Source: Microvirga subterranea (GTDB taxonomy: Bacteria; Pseudomonadota; Alphaproteobacteria; Rhizobiales; Beijerinckiaceae). Taken from it: a stretch of DNA of 64,000 bases. The position numbers and the translations under genes are program-made. The stretch covers positions 186,001 through 250,000 of the forward strand of contig NZ_QQBB01000003.1 of the NCBI RefSeq assembly GCF_003350535.1, read 5' to 3'. A model generated the notes under the pieces. The model saw nothing but the letters and a program-made list of their open reading frames with translations. It ran no database searches and was not told the origin of the DNA. Positions 42,808 to 53,590 of the stretch are shown here, in pieces; positions within the stretch are counted from its first letter, which is position 1, and every line of letters starts with the position of its first letter.

Positions 42808-44823
42808 TCAGAGGTTCCTCAGGCCGGCGAACAGCTCCGAGAACCGGGATCCGGCCCGATGGAAGACGGGCGGCTTGCCGTAGGGGGCCGCCACGGTGAC
42901 GTCCGCTCCGCCAGGGTATGTCTCGCCGGACCAGACATGCACCCACTCGGCTCCTGCCGGAAGATAGGTGGTCCACTCCGTCCCTCCCGCCTGCCAGACG
43001 GGAGCGACGAGCAGGTCCGGTCCGTAGAGATAGGCGTCCTGGATCGCGTAGGTGCGGGCATCATCCTCGAAATGCAGGAACAAGGGCCGCTGAACCGGCA
43101 GGCCGCGCGACGAGGCCTCGGCCACGAGGGATTTCAGATACGGCACCAGATGCACGTAGACCTGCGTCATGCGGGCGAAGTGGCGCAGCACCTCGGGATC
43201 CTGATCGATCTGCAGGTTGTCGCGCGGGCGGTTGCCTTCATGGGTCCGCATGACCGGCGTGAAGGCGCCCATCTCGGCCCAGCGGATGATCAGTTCCGCG
43301 GTGCGGACATTGCCGAAGAGGCTGGTGTATCCTCCGATGTCCGAGTGGTGATAGGCGTTGCCGAGAAGACCCGATGAAAGCGCCCCGGAGATCACGGTTA
43401 CGAGGCCGTCGTGCCGGGTGAAGTCGACCGACTGGTCGCCCGCCCAGAGCAGCGGGCAGTACCTCTGCACACCCGTATAACCGGCGCGCATGAAGAACAG
43501 GATCTCGCCGGTCTTGCCGCGGCTCTCCACGGCCCGCGCGTTGACCTCCGCCCAGAGGGTCGGCCAGGCGTTATGCATGAGCCTGGCATCGACGCCGTTT
43601 GTCAGGTGCACATCGATGGGCAGGTACTCGCCAAAATCGGCCATCCAGCCGGAGAGCCCGAAATCGATCATGTTCTGACCGATCACGCGCTCGGCGAACC
43701 ACTCCACAGCATCCGGATTGGTGAAATCCACCACGCCACAATCGAACTCGCCGAAATCGACGAGGGCTGTCTCGCCCGCCTCGTTCTTCGCAAAGTAACC
43801 GGCCGCGTCAGCCTCTGGGAAAAGCGAGCCGTCGACGGCGAGATAGGGATTGACGTAGCCGAGGAAGCGGATACCACGATCCGCCATCTCGGCCAGGCGC
43901 TGGCGCAGACCCGGATAGCGCTCCTCGTTGGCCTTCCAGTCCCAGAACAGTCGGGCGCCGAACGATGTGTTGCGCAGACCCACCCAATCCTCACACCAAA
44001 GACCCGAGACTTTGGTGCCGGCCGCGATGATATTCTCGAGGCGCTGGTACGAGCGCGCCCCGTCCTTCAGGCCGATGATGGCGCCGCCATAGACCCATTC
44101 GGGCAGCGGCGGCTGACGCCCGAAGCGCTCGGAGAGCGCTTCGACGAGGGAGACGAAGCTCGGCCGGGCGGCCAGTTCGATCCGCTCCGGCACGGCCCAG
44201 ACCTCGATCTCATGGAAGCCGTCACGGCGAAAGTCGAAGGCCGAATAGGCGGTGGTCTCCACATGCAGTGCATAACGCCGCGAGGAGACATAGGTCGGCT
44301 GCGGATAGTTCGTGTTCCAGTAATCGCCGCCGGACTTGCCGGTCACGTCCGCCTTGAAGGTGATCTCCGAGGTCTTGTCGCGCCCCACGCCGGGCTCCGA
44401 CGTCCACAGGGGAAAGCGGCGGCCGCGCATGTCGAAATAGGACATCTGCTCGCCGCCGCCCCAGACATGCTCATCCGCATCGGCCTGGACCCGCAACCAC
44501 ACGCGGTTGACCGAGAGGTCATGGGCGTTGAAGAACACCACCGCGTTGCGCTCGTCGCCGGAAACCGTGAGCACCATCCTGGCTGGCTGGCCCTCGGCCG
44601 CGGAGAAGGCGATCTCGATCCCGTCCGAGGTTTCCGTTACCTCCGCGTGCCGAAGCGGAGTGCGCTCGACCACGTAATCCTCGATGTCGAAGTTGCCCCG
44701 GTACATGTCCATGCGTGCGTCTCCGTGGCCGACGAACAGACACGGCGCATCGCTGTGGTGATGGAGGACGAGCCTGCCGTCGAGGAGGAGATCGAAGCCG
44801 TTGGGCTGGGTCTGGATCTGCAT
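42808..44823 (-). CDS. yihQ: Sulfoquinovosidase (GH31, YihQ/SmoI type)
   Basis: A 671-residue GH31 alpha-glycosidase that releases sulfoquinovose from its glycerol or lipid glycoside. It follows E. coli YihQ closely, e.g. GGGEQMSYFDMRGRRFPLW and GLWCEDWVGLRNTSFGARLF. Counting places the sulfonate-binding Arg and Trp at R291 and W294 (RLFW), the nucleophile at D396 (WMADFGEY), the acid/base at D463 (GDQSVDF) and the sulfonate-linked Tyr at Y499 (DIGGY), equivalent to R301, W304, D405, D472 and Y508 of YihQ. These residues separate sulfoquinovosidases from ordinary alpha-glucosidases. No signal peptide is seen, so glycosides must be imported first. Confidence 0.95.
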   Translation of the reverse strand: MQIQTQPNGFDLLLDGRLVLHHHSDAPCLFVGHGDARMDMYRGNFDIEDYVVERTPLRHAEVTETSDGIEIAFSAAEGQPARMVLTVSGDERNAVVFFNAHDLSVNRVWLRVQADADEHVWGGGEQMSYFDMRGRRFPLWTSEPGVGRDKTSEITFKADVTGKSGGDYWNTNYPQPTYVSSRRYALHVETTAYSAFDFRRDGFHEIEVWAVPERIELAARPSFVSLVEALSERFGRQPPLPEWVYGGAIIGLKDGARSYQRLENIIAAGTKVSGLWCEDWVGLRNTSFGARLFWDWKANEERYPGLRQRLAEMADRGIRFLGYVNPYLAVDGSLFPEADAAGYFAKNEAGETALVDFGEFDCGVVDFTNPDAVEWFAERVIGQNMIDFGLSGWMADFGEYLPIDVHLTNGVDARLMHNAWPTLWAEVNARAVESRGKTGEILFFMRAGYTGVQRYCPLLWAGDQSVDFTRHDGLVTVISGALSSGLLGNAYHHSDIGGYTSLFGNVRTAELIIRWAEMGAFTPVMRTHEGNRPRDNLQIDQDPEVLRHFARMTQVYVHLVPYLKSLVAEASSRGLPVQRPLFLHFEDDARTYAIQDAYLYGPDLLVAPVWQAGGTEWTTYLPAGAEWVHVWSGETYPGGADVTVAAPYGKPPVFHRAGSRFSELFAGLRNL

Positions 44824-44831
44824 GGAAGGTC

Positions 44832-45596
44832 TCAGTTCTGGGTCAGGCCGGCATCGACGATGAAGTTCGAACCGGTGCAGCCGGCACTCTCGTCGGAGGC
44901 GACGAAAAGGGCGAGCTTCGCCACATGGCTGGCGTTGAGGCGGAACTTCAGAGCCTGGAGATCGAGAAATTGCTGGTTCAATTCAGGCGTCAGCCAGAGT
45001 TTTTCCTGCCGCTCCGTGAGAATGGCCCCCGGCACGATGCAGTTGACGCGGATTCCGGAGGGGCCGAGCTCGCGCGCAAGGGTCTTCGTCATGCCGTTGA
45101 TCGCCGCCTTGGCGGTGGTGTAGCCGACCATGCCCGGCCGACCGCGCATCCACGAGATCGAACCCAGCATGATGACCGAACCGCGCCCTCGCTCGGCCAT
45201 GCCCTTCGAGACGGCCTGGGTGGCGAAGAACTGGTGGTCGAGGTTGAGTGCCAGCGCCCGGCGCCAGTACTCCGGCTCGACCTCACCCAAGGCATGCCGG
45301 TCGTCCTTGCCCGCATTGTTGACGAGAACCTCAATGCCGCCGCTCTCGGCCTCGATCCGCGCCAGCACCTCGCGAAGTCGCGCGGTGTCCGTGACGTCGC
45401 AGGCGTGGAAGGCCGCGCCCGTCGCGGTGGCCAACGCCCCTCCCCGCTCCGCGTCGATATCGAGAAACGAAACCCATGCGCCCTGGGCCGCGAAGGCCTT
45501 CACCATTTCCTCGCCGATGCCGGATGCCCCTCCGGTAATGACCACGGATCGGCTCTCGAGAGAGCGGTACTGGACGGTCGCGTAATCGAAGCTCAT
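44832..45596 (-). CDS. SDR-family oxidoreductase, probable sulfoquinovose dehydrogenase
   Basis: A 254-residue short-chain dehydrogenase. The NAD(P) motif is GGASGIGEEM, followed by FLDIDAERG whose acidic residue favours NAD+, then LVNNAGKDD, catalytic Ser in MLGSIS and YTTAKAA with Tyr and Lys. Context assigns it the first step of the sulfo-Entner-Doudoroff path: oxidation of sulfoquinovose to 6-deoxy-6-sulfogluconolactone, as the SDR does in Pseudomonas putida SQ1. The ATG at 45596 with GAGG upstream is chosen over earlier codons. It sits between the lactonase and the sulfoquinovosidase genes in one operon. Confidence 0.88.
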   Translation of the reverse strand: MSFDYATVQYRSLESRSVVITGGASGIGEEMVKAFAAQGAWVSFLDIDAERGGALATATGAAFHACDVTDTARLREVLARIEAESGGIEVLVNNAGKDDRHALGEVEPEYWRRALALNLDHQFFATQAVSKGMAERGRGSVIMLGSISWMRGRPGMVGYTTAKAAINGMTKTLARELGPSGIRVNCIVPGAILTERQEKLWLTPELNQQFLDLQALKFRLNASHVAKLALFVASDESAGCTGSNFIVDAGLTQN

Positions 45597-45609
45597 CGAA
45601 ACCTCGGGG

Positions 45610-46491
45610 TCAGACGGCAGGATCGAAGCGATACTCAGGAAGGCCTGGCACGTCGACCCGCATGGAAAACAGGCTGCCGGAATGCGGCATGGCCGCAAGC
45701 TCCGCCTCAGGGCGCTCGTGACGCGCGGAGGTGACGAAGAGCGTCTTCCGGTCGGGGCCGCCGAAGGCCACCATCGTCGGACAGCGGGCCGGGACAGGGT
45801 GCTCCGCGAGCAGGCTGCCGTCCGGCGAATAGCGCCGGATGCGCCCGCCCTCGAACAACGCGGTCCAATAGCAGCCCTCGGCGTCGACGGCGGCGCCGTC
45901 CGGGCGGCCGCGGTCGGTTTCGGTCGGGGTCAGGCGGATAAAGACCTGCGGGTCCGTCGCCTCCCCCGTTGCCGGATCGTAAGCGTAGCGCCAGACCGTG
46001 AAGGTTGGCGTGTCGGCGTGGTAGAGCGTATGCCCGTCCGGTGAGAACGCGACCCCGTTCGAGGTCAGCAGCCCTCTTGCAAGGGGCGCGAGGCCCCGCC
46101 GGTCATACCTGTAGAGATGGGCTTTCGCACCCGCCTTCGGCTCGTCGATGGTGCCGGCGAGGAAGCGTCCAGCCGGATCGACGCGGCCGTCATTGAAGCG
46201 GCTCGTGCCCTGATCTTCAGGATTGTCGGCGAGCTTGCGCTCAGGGCGCCCCTGCCCGTCCAGCAGCCAAAGCCCAGACCGCAGGCCCGCGATGAAGCCG
46301 CCACCCTTTCGGAACCCGATGCAGCCGATGTCCTCCGGCACCGGATACGCCACATGCCGCCCGCTCTCGGGCTCGAAACGATGGATCGCCCTGCCCTTGA
46401 TGTCGACGAAGAACAGCGCCTGCTCCTCCTCCGACCAGATCGGGCATTCACCGAGCTGCGCCCGCACATCGAGCGCGACGGACAGGGTCAT
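45610..46491 (-). CDS. SMP-30/gluconolactonase family protein, probable 6-deoxy-6-sulfogluconolactonase
   Basis: A 293-residue six-bladed beta-propeller lactonase. Metal ligands are visible as Glu in LGECPIWSEEE, Asn in LLTSNGVAFSPDG and Asp in PDGAAVDAEGCYW. FVDIKGRAIHRFEPESG and RFNDGRVDPAGRFLAGT are family hallmarks. It should hydrolyse the sulfogluconolactone made by the dehydrogenase. ATG 46491 has GAGGAAC upstream. The gene starts 10 bases after the aldolase stop. Confidence 0.9.
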   Translation of the reverse strand: MTLSVALDVRAQLGECPIWSEEEQALFFVDIKGRAIHRFEPESGRHVAYPVPEDIGCIGFRKGGGFIAGLRSGLWLLDGQGRPERKLADNPEDQGTSRFNDGRVDPAGRFLAGTIDEPKAGAKAHLYRYDRRGLAPLARGLLTSNGVAFSPDGHTLYHADTPTFTVWRYAYDPATGEATDPQVFIRLTPTETDRGRPDGAAVDAEGCYWTALFEGGRIRRYSPDGSLLAEHPVPARCPTMVAFGGPDRKTLFVTSARHERPEAELAAMPHSGSLFSMRVDVPGLPEYRFDPAV

Positions 46492-46501
46492 CTCACGTTC
46501 C

Positions 46502-47308
46502 TCAATAGGCCGCAGCCGGAGCAGTTTGCTGCACAGGCTGGTCGCGCAGAGCACCGAGCCAATCGGTGGCGCGTCCCGCCATCATGGCAATATCGGACGC
46601 AATCGCCGCGAAATCGTAACCGTAGCCGATGAAGCGCCGGACCATTTCGGGATTGGGACCGACAATCCCGACCGGTTTGCCGGCCCGGTGCGAATCCTGC
46701 GCTGCCTTCTCGATAAGCGCCTGCACCTCGGGATGGGCGATGTTGCCGATATGACCCATGGCGGCCGAGAGATCGCCAGGTCCGACGAAGAGGGCATCGA
46801 CACCCGGCACGGCCGCGATCTCCGGCAGGCGTTCGATCGCCTCTGGCGTCTCGAGCTGCACGATCACCGCGATCTCGTCGTTGGCGCGCTTCAGATAGTC
46901 GGAGGCCCGACCGAAGCGGGAGCCGCGATGGACCGCCGCGACGCCGCGCACGCCCTGCGGCGGATACTTGGCGAACGCGACAGCCTGACGGGCCTCCTCG
47001 GCATTCTGAACGAACGGCACCATGATGGTCTGCGCACCCGCATCGAGAACGCGCTTCACGAGAACCTGATCGTTCCATGCCATACGCACCACCGCGTCTG
47101 CCGGGGTGCATCCGATGGCGCGCAGGATATGAGTTAGATCGGAGACCTCGATCGGCACGTGCTCCATGTCGACCACCAGGAAGTCGAAGCCCGTGTAGCC
47201 CATGGCCTCCGCGGTGGCGGGCGCCGCCGCCATGAGCCAGGTGCCGAGCGGCGGCTTGGGACCGGCGCCCTGGAGCCAGCGCTTGAAACGATTCTCGATG
47301 TCGATCAT
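46502..47308 (-). CDS. HpcH/HpaI class II aldolase, probable KDSG aldolase
   Basis: A 268-residue aldolase. The metal and pyruvate-binding residues fall in FLVVDMEHVPIE, VRMAWNDQVLVKRVLD, IVQLETPEAIE (metal Glu) and DALFVGPGDLSAAMG (metal Asp). It should split 2-keto-3,6-dideoxy-6-sulfogluconate into pyruvate and 3-sulfolactaldehyde. GGEAAR-like MVPFVQNAEEARQAV is the usual segment of GarL/HpaI proteins. GAGG lies seven bases before the ATG. The gene follows the dehydratase by seven bases, matching the order of the pathway. Confidence 0.9.
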   Translation of the reverse strand: MIDIENRFKRWLQGAGPKPPLGTWLMAAAPATAEAMGYTGFDFLVVDMEHVPIEVSDLTHILRAIGCTPADAVVRMAWNDQVLVKRVLDAGAQTIMVPFVQNAEEARQAVAFAKYPPQGVRGVAAVHRGSRFGRASDYLKRANDEIAVIVQLETPEAIERLPEIAAVPGVDALFVGPGDLSAAMGHIGNIAHPEVQALIEKAAQDSHRAGKPVGIVGPNPEMVRRFIGYGYDFAAIASDIAMMAGRATDWLGALRDQPVQQTAPAAAY

Positions 47309-47315
47309 GGCAGCC

Positions 47316-49049
47316 TCAGAAGATCACGGGCTCGGCCACAGGGCCGGGCGCGCTCAGGAAATCGAAGTCGCAGCCTTCATCCGCCTGCGAGACATGGCGC
47401 TGGTAGAGTGCCGCGAAGGAGCGGCCATAGACCGGCGCCGTGGGCCTCCACTCGGCCCTGCGTCTCTCCAGCTCGGCTGGATCAACGCGCATGTCGATCC
47501 GCCCGGCCTCCACATCGAGCTCGATGAGGTCGCCGGTCTTCAGAAGACCGAGGGGTCCACCTACCGCGGCCTCCGGCGCAACGTGGAGAATGCAGGTGCC
47601 GTAATGGGTGCCGCTCATGCGCCCGTCGCAGATGCGCACCATGTCGCGCACACCCTGCTTCAGGAGCTTCTTCGGAATCGGCAGGTTGCCCCATTCGGGC
47701 ATACCGGGTGCGCCGACCGGGCCCGCATTGCGCAAGACGATGACGCTGTCCTCGGTCACGTCGAGATCCGGGTCGTCGATGGCCTTGTTCATCTCGGCCG
47801 GGCTGTCGAAGACGATGGCCGGGCCCACATGCTTGAGGAACCTCGGATTGGCGGCCGAGGACTTCATGACGGCGCCGTTGGGTGCGAGATTGCCGCGCAG
47901 CACCGCGAGCGTCTTGCCCTTGGAGAGCGGCACGACCGGGTTGTCGGGACCGCGGATCACGTCGTCGTTCCAGCAATCGGCCTCGGCGATGTTCTCGCCC
48001 AGCGTACGACCGTTGACGGTCCGGGCGTCGGGATCGAGATGCGCCTCCAGCTTCCGGAGCATCGCCAGGAGTCCGCCGGCGAAATAGAAGTCCTCCATCA
48101 GGTACTCGCCCGACGGGAACAGGTTGGCACAGACCGGAACCTTCCCGGCCATCTCCGACATGTCGTCGAGGGTCAGGTCCACGCCCGCCCGGCGCGCCAT
48201 GGCGATGAGGTGGACGGCCGCATTGGTCGAGCCGCCGAGCGCCATATAGGCCACGAGGCCGTTCCGGAAGCTTCTCGCGTCGAGGATGCGGGAGGGCTTC
48301 AGATCCTCCCAGATCATCTCCATGATGCGCTCGCCGCAGGCCGAGGCCATGCGCGGATGGCCGCTGTCCGCGGCCGGAATCGAAGACGCGCCCGGCAGGG
48401 TCAGGCCCATGGCGTCGACGATGGACGTCATGGTCGAGGCTGTGCCCATGGTATTGCAGGTGCCGATGGAGCGCGTCATGCGGCTTTCCAGGTCGACCCA
48501 GTCTCCTTGCGTGATGTTGCCGGCGCGCAGCTCGTCCCAGTATTTCTTGGTGTGCGTTCCCGCTCCGGTCTTCACGCCTCGCCATTGCCCGTTCGACATC
48601 GGACCGGCCGGGCAGAAGATGACCGGAATGTCCATGCTGATGGCGCCCATGAGCAATCCGGGCGTGGACTTGTCGCACCCGCCGAGCAGCACGGCGCCGT
48701 CGACCGGATGGGAGCGCAGGAGCTCCTCGGTCTCCATGGCCAGGAAGTTGCGGTAGAGCATGGTGGTGGGCTTCACCATCACCTCGCCGACTGAGAGCGC
48801 AGGCAATTCGACCGGATAGCCCCCCGCCTGCCACACGCCGCGTTTCACCGCCTCGGCCCGGTCACGCAGGTGCGAATGGCAGGGGCTCATATCGCTCCAC
48901 GTGTTGAGGATCGCGACGACGGGCTTTCCCAAGAATTCCTCGCGCCGCATGCCCATTTGCTGGGTTCGCTGGCGGTGAGCGAAGCCGCGCATGTCGTCGG
49001 ACGCGAACCAGCGCTGGCTCCGCAGTTCCGCGAGAGATCGGCGTGTCAT
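47316..49049 (-). CDS. IlvD/Edd family dehydratase, probable 6-deoxy-6-sulfogluconate dehydratase
   Basis: A 577-residue iron-sulfur dehydratase. Cluster ligands are in SDMSPCHSHL, LLGGCDKSTPG and SIGTCNTMGTAST. The C-terminal ICDGRMSGTHYGTCILH closes the active site and contains the catalytic Ser. It is of the length and motif set of sugar-acid dehydratases (arabinonate, xylonate) rather than of IlvD proper. In this operon it should dehydrate 6-deoxy-6-sulfogluconate to KDSG. ATG 49049 has AAGGA upstream; in-frame sequence to 49175 would overlap the permease gene. Confidence 0.9.
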   Translation of the reverse strand: MTRRSLAELRSQRWFASDDMRGFAHRQRTQQMGMRREEFLGKPVVAILNTWSDMSPCHSHLRDRAEAVKRGVWQAGGYPVELPALSVGEVMVKPTTMLYRNFLAMETEELLRSHPVDGAVLLGGCDKSTPGLLMGAISMDIPVIFCPAGPMSNGQWRGVKTGAGTHTKKYWDELRAGNITQGDWVDLESRMTRSIGTCNTMGTASTMTSIVDAMGLTLPGASSIPAADSGHPRMASACGERIMEMIWEDLKPSRILDARSFRNGLVAYMALGGSTNAAVHLIAMARRAGVDLTLDDMSEMAGKVPVCANLFPSGEYLMEDFYFAGGLLAMLRKLEAHLDPDARTVNGRTLGENIAEADCWNDDVIRGPDNPVVPLSKGKTLAVLRGNLAPNGAVMKSSAANPRFLKHVGPAIVFDSPAEMNKAIDDPDLDVTEDSVIVLRNAGPVGAPGMPEWGNLPIPKKLLKQGVRDMVRICDGRMSGTHYGTCILHVAPEAAVGGPLGLLKTGDLIELDVEAGRIDMRVDPAELERRRAEWRPTAPVYGRSFAALYQRHVSQADEGCDFDFLSAPGPVAEPVIF

Positions 49050-49060
49050 GGCTGAAATCC

Positions 49061-49912
49061 TTATCCCTTGATGCCGCCGGAGGTCAGGCCGGACACGACG
49101 CGCTCCTGGAAGATCACGATCAGAACCGCCACAGGCACGATCCCGACCACGAGCGCCGCCGAAATGACGGGCCACGGGAAGGCGAACTCGCCCTGATAGA
49201 GCGTGATGCCCACCGGCAGGGTGCGCAGCATCGGATTGGAGTTGAACGACAGGGCGAGCAGGAACTCGTCCCAGGCGTTGACGAAGGCGAGAATGCCGGC
49301 GGTGAAGACTCCGGGCGCCGAGAGCGGCACCACCACCTTAAACAGGGCGCCGATGCGGGTGCAGCCGTCGATCATGGCGGAATTCTCGAGATCGCGCGGG
49401 ATGCCCTCGAAGAACGACACCAGGATCAGGGTGCAGACCGGCAGGCTCAGCACCGTATAGGGCAGGATCAGCGCCACCCAGGTGTTGAGGAGGTTCAACG
49501 CCCGCATGATCTCGAAGAGCGGCACCAGCAGGGTCACGAGCGGGAAGGTCGAGACCGCGATGATCGCCGAGAGGATCAGGTCCCGGGCCCGGAGCTGAAG
49601 CCGCGCCAGGGCATAGGCGGCGAGCACCGATATGAACAGGGTGAGCGCCGTCGAGAGGATCGCCACCATGAAGCTGTTGAACAGGAACAGCAGCAGCGGC
49701 TGGTCCGTAAAGGCCCGCAGGTAGTTCGCGATGGTCGGCGCATGAGGCAGCCAGGTGATCGGCTTGGCCGTCAACTCGGCCTCGGTCTTAAGGGAGGTGA
49801 ACAGGATCCACAGGGCGGGGAACATGCCGTTCACGACCAGGATGAGGCCGACCAGGATCCGCAGCGGCGTTCCGGAAAGGAAGGAATGTTGGGTGGGCGC
49901 TTCGGCGTTCAT
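49061..49912 (-). CDS. Carbohydrate ABC transporter permease (MalG type), SQ importer
   Basis: A 283-residue permease with six helices. The N-terminal LVGLILVVNGMFPALWILFTSLKTEAEL and the EAA loop (SAMIDGCTRIGALFKVVVPLSAPG) are typical of MalG-like subunits. It pairs with the MalF-like permease encoded just upstream (5-base gap). In this operon it should import sulfoquinovose or sulfoquinovosyl glycerol, the role of SmoE/SmoG-type permeases in Agrobacterium. Confidence 0.9.
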   Translation of the reverse strand: MNAEAPTQHSFLSGTPLRILVGLILVVNGMFPALWILFTSLKTEAELTAKPITWLPHAPTIANYLRAFTDQPLLLFLFNSFMVAILSTALTLFISVLAAYALARLQLRARDLILSAIIAVSTFPLVTLLVPLFEIMRALNLLNTWVALILPYTVLSLPVCTLILVSFFEGIPRDLENSAMIDGCTRIGALFKVVVPLSAPGVFTAGILAFVNAWDEFLLALSFNSNPMLRTLPVGITLYQGEFAFPWPVISAALVVGIVPVAVLIVIFQERVVSGLTSGGIKG

Positions 49913-49917
49913 GGCTG

Positions 49918-50856
49918 TCACCCCTTGGCACGGATCATGCGCAGATAGACCGCCGTCACGCACATGGAGAGCGCGAACATGACGACCGCGAGCGCCGAGC
50001 CGTAGCCGAGATCGAGGAAATCGACGGTGTTCTGGTGGATGTACATGGCGAGCGTTGCGGTGGAGGTGCCGGGGCCGCCGCGCGTCATGGTGAAGGGAAT
50101 GTCGAAGGTCTGCAGCGCCGTGATGGTGCGGAAGATGAGCGCCACGACGATGGCGGGCTTCAGGAGCGGCAGGGTGATCTCGAAGAACTGGCGCATGCGC
50201 CCTGCCCCATCGACCTCGGCCGCCTCATAGAGCGAGCGCGGAATGGTCTGAAGGCCCGCTAGGATGATGAGCGCCATAAAGGACGAGGTCTTCCAGATGA
50301 TCGTCAGGCAGATCGCCGCGAAAGCCCAATTGGCCGAGTTGAACCAGATGACCCCTTCGAAGCCGAGCCGGCGCAGCACGTCGTTCACCACACCGTATTC
50401 GGAGTGGAAGAACCAGGCGAAGATCAGGCCCGCGAAGGAGAGCGGCAGCGCCCACGGGATGAGGAGCGACAGGCGGACCGGCCACTTCGTCTTGAAGGGA
50501 AGATTCGCCATGAGCGCCATGGCGAGGCCGACGAACAATGCGCCCGGCACGGTGATGAGGGTGATGAGCACCGTGTTCCAAGTCGTTTCCCAGAACACCG
50601 GATCATCGAGCATCAGACGGTAGTTCTCGAGACCGGCGAACTCCGCCGGAACACCGGAGGTCAGGGACAGATTCTGGAAGCTCGTCCAGACCAGGCGACA
50701 CACCGGGTAGACGATGATAAGGGCGAGCAGGAGCGCCGCCGGCGCCAGGAGGAGCACCGCAAGGGTGCGCTCGCTCGGATCGAGGAACCGCGTCCACCAC
50801 TTGGTGGCGCTCTCGTTGTGCGTCGGGACGACGCTCGTTTCGCTGGCCGTTGCCAT
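49918..50856 (-). CDS. Carbohydrate ABC transporter permease (MalF type), SQ importer
   Basis: A 312-residue permease of the MalF/UgpA type. The hydrophobic start LAVLLLAPAALLLALIIVYPV, TWNTVLITLITVPGALFVGL and the EAA loop (YEAAEVDGAGRMRQFFEITLP) are present. The ATG at 50856 has AGGA nine bases upstream. A hairpin separates it from the binding-protein gene, so the permeases may be made in smaller amount. Confidence 0.9.
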   Translation of the reverse strand: MATASETSVVPTHNESATKWWTRFLDPSERTLAVLLLAPAALLLALIIVYPVCRLVWTSFQNLSLTSGVPAEFAGLENYRLMLDDPVFWETTWNTVLITLITVPGALFVGLAMALMANLPFKTKWPVRLSLLIPWALPLSFAGLIFAWFFHSEYGVVNDVLRRLGFEGVIWFNSANWAFAAICLTIIWKTSSFMALIILAGLQTIPRSLYEAAEVDGAGRMRQFFEITLPLLKPAIVVALIFRTITALQTFDIPFTMTRGGPGTSTATLAMYIHQNTVDFLDLGYGSALAVVMFALSMCVTAVYLRMIRAKG

Positions 50857-50888
50857 CGTCGTGTTCCTGCCGGGGTGCAACGTGTGGG

Positions 50889-50912
50889 GACGGACGCGGC
50901 ATCGCGTCCGCC
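50889..50912 (-). promoter_or_regulatory. Intercistronic hairpin after the binding-protein gene
   Basis: CGGACGCG (50891-50898) pairs with CGCGTCCG (50903-50910) across GCAT. It lies between the binding-protein stop and the permease start, without a T-run, so it more likely stabilises the binding-protein message than terminates it. Confidence 0.6.
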
Positions 50913-50933
50913 CTTAGAGGATGATGAGCGCGA

Positions 50934-52250
<1,317 letters not shown>

Positions 52251-52264
52251 TCACTCAGGGCCGC

Positions 52265-53338
<1,074 letters not shown>

Positions 53339-53422
53339 GTTCCTCACCTGTTCCTGGCGGGCCGTGATCCGGCGCGGTTCGATTCACCGAGAAGGCAACC
53401 GGAGCGCCTATCACTGATCGAT

Positions 53423-53458
53423 TAAGGTTATCATAGCGCTACGATGAATTGGCCGCAA
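53423..53458 (-). promoter_or_regulatory. SQ operon promoter with LacI operator 1
   Basis: On the minus strand: -35 TTGCGG (53458-53453), 17-base spacer, -10 TATGAT (53435-53430). The operator TCATAGCGCTACGA (53431-53444, plus-strand reading), with the AGCGCT core typical of LacI-family sites, overlaps the -10. Confidence 0.7.
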
Positions 53459-53515
53459 GAGCGGAAATTGAAGGCATAATTTCAGCCTGCAGAATAAGCC
53501 TCGGATGCTATCCTA

Positions 53516-53573
53516 TTGGAATGTCGTCGAATCCGTTCTATAAATGCTATTAGCTCATTTCAGAGCGCTGCGA
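53516..53573 (+). promoter_or_regulatory. lacI-type repressor promoter with operator 2
   Basis: Plus strand: -35 TTGGAA (53516-53521), 17-base spacer, -10 TATAAA (53539-53544). Operator TCAGAGCGCTGCGA (53560-53573) lies just downstream of the predicted start of transcription and matches operator 1 at 12 of 14 bases. Together they give TCANAGCGCTNCGA. Confidence 0.7.
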
Positions 53574-53590
53574 ATTTTAGAGAGGTTCTC

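Noticed and set aside
42808-44823. Assignment of the GH31 enzyme as a general alpha-glucosidase
   Set aside because: The RLFW, DQSVDF and DIGGY residues and the gene context are those of sulfoquinovosidases.
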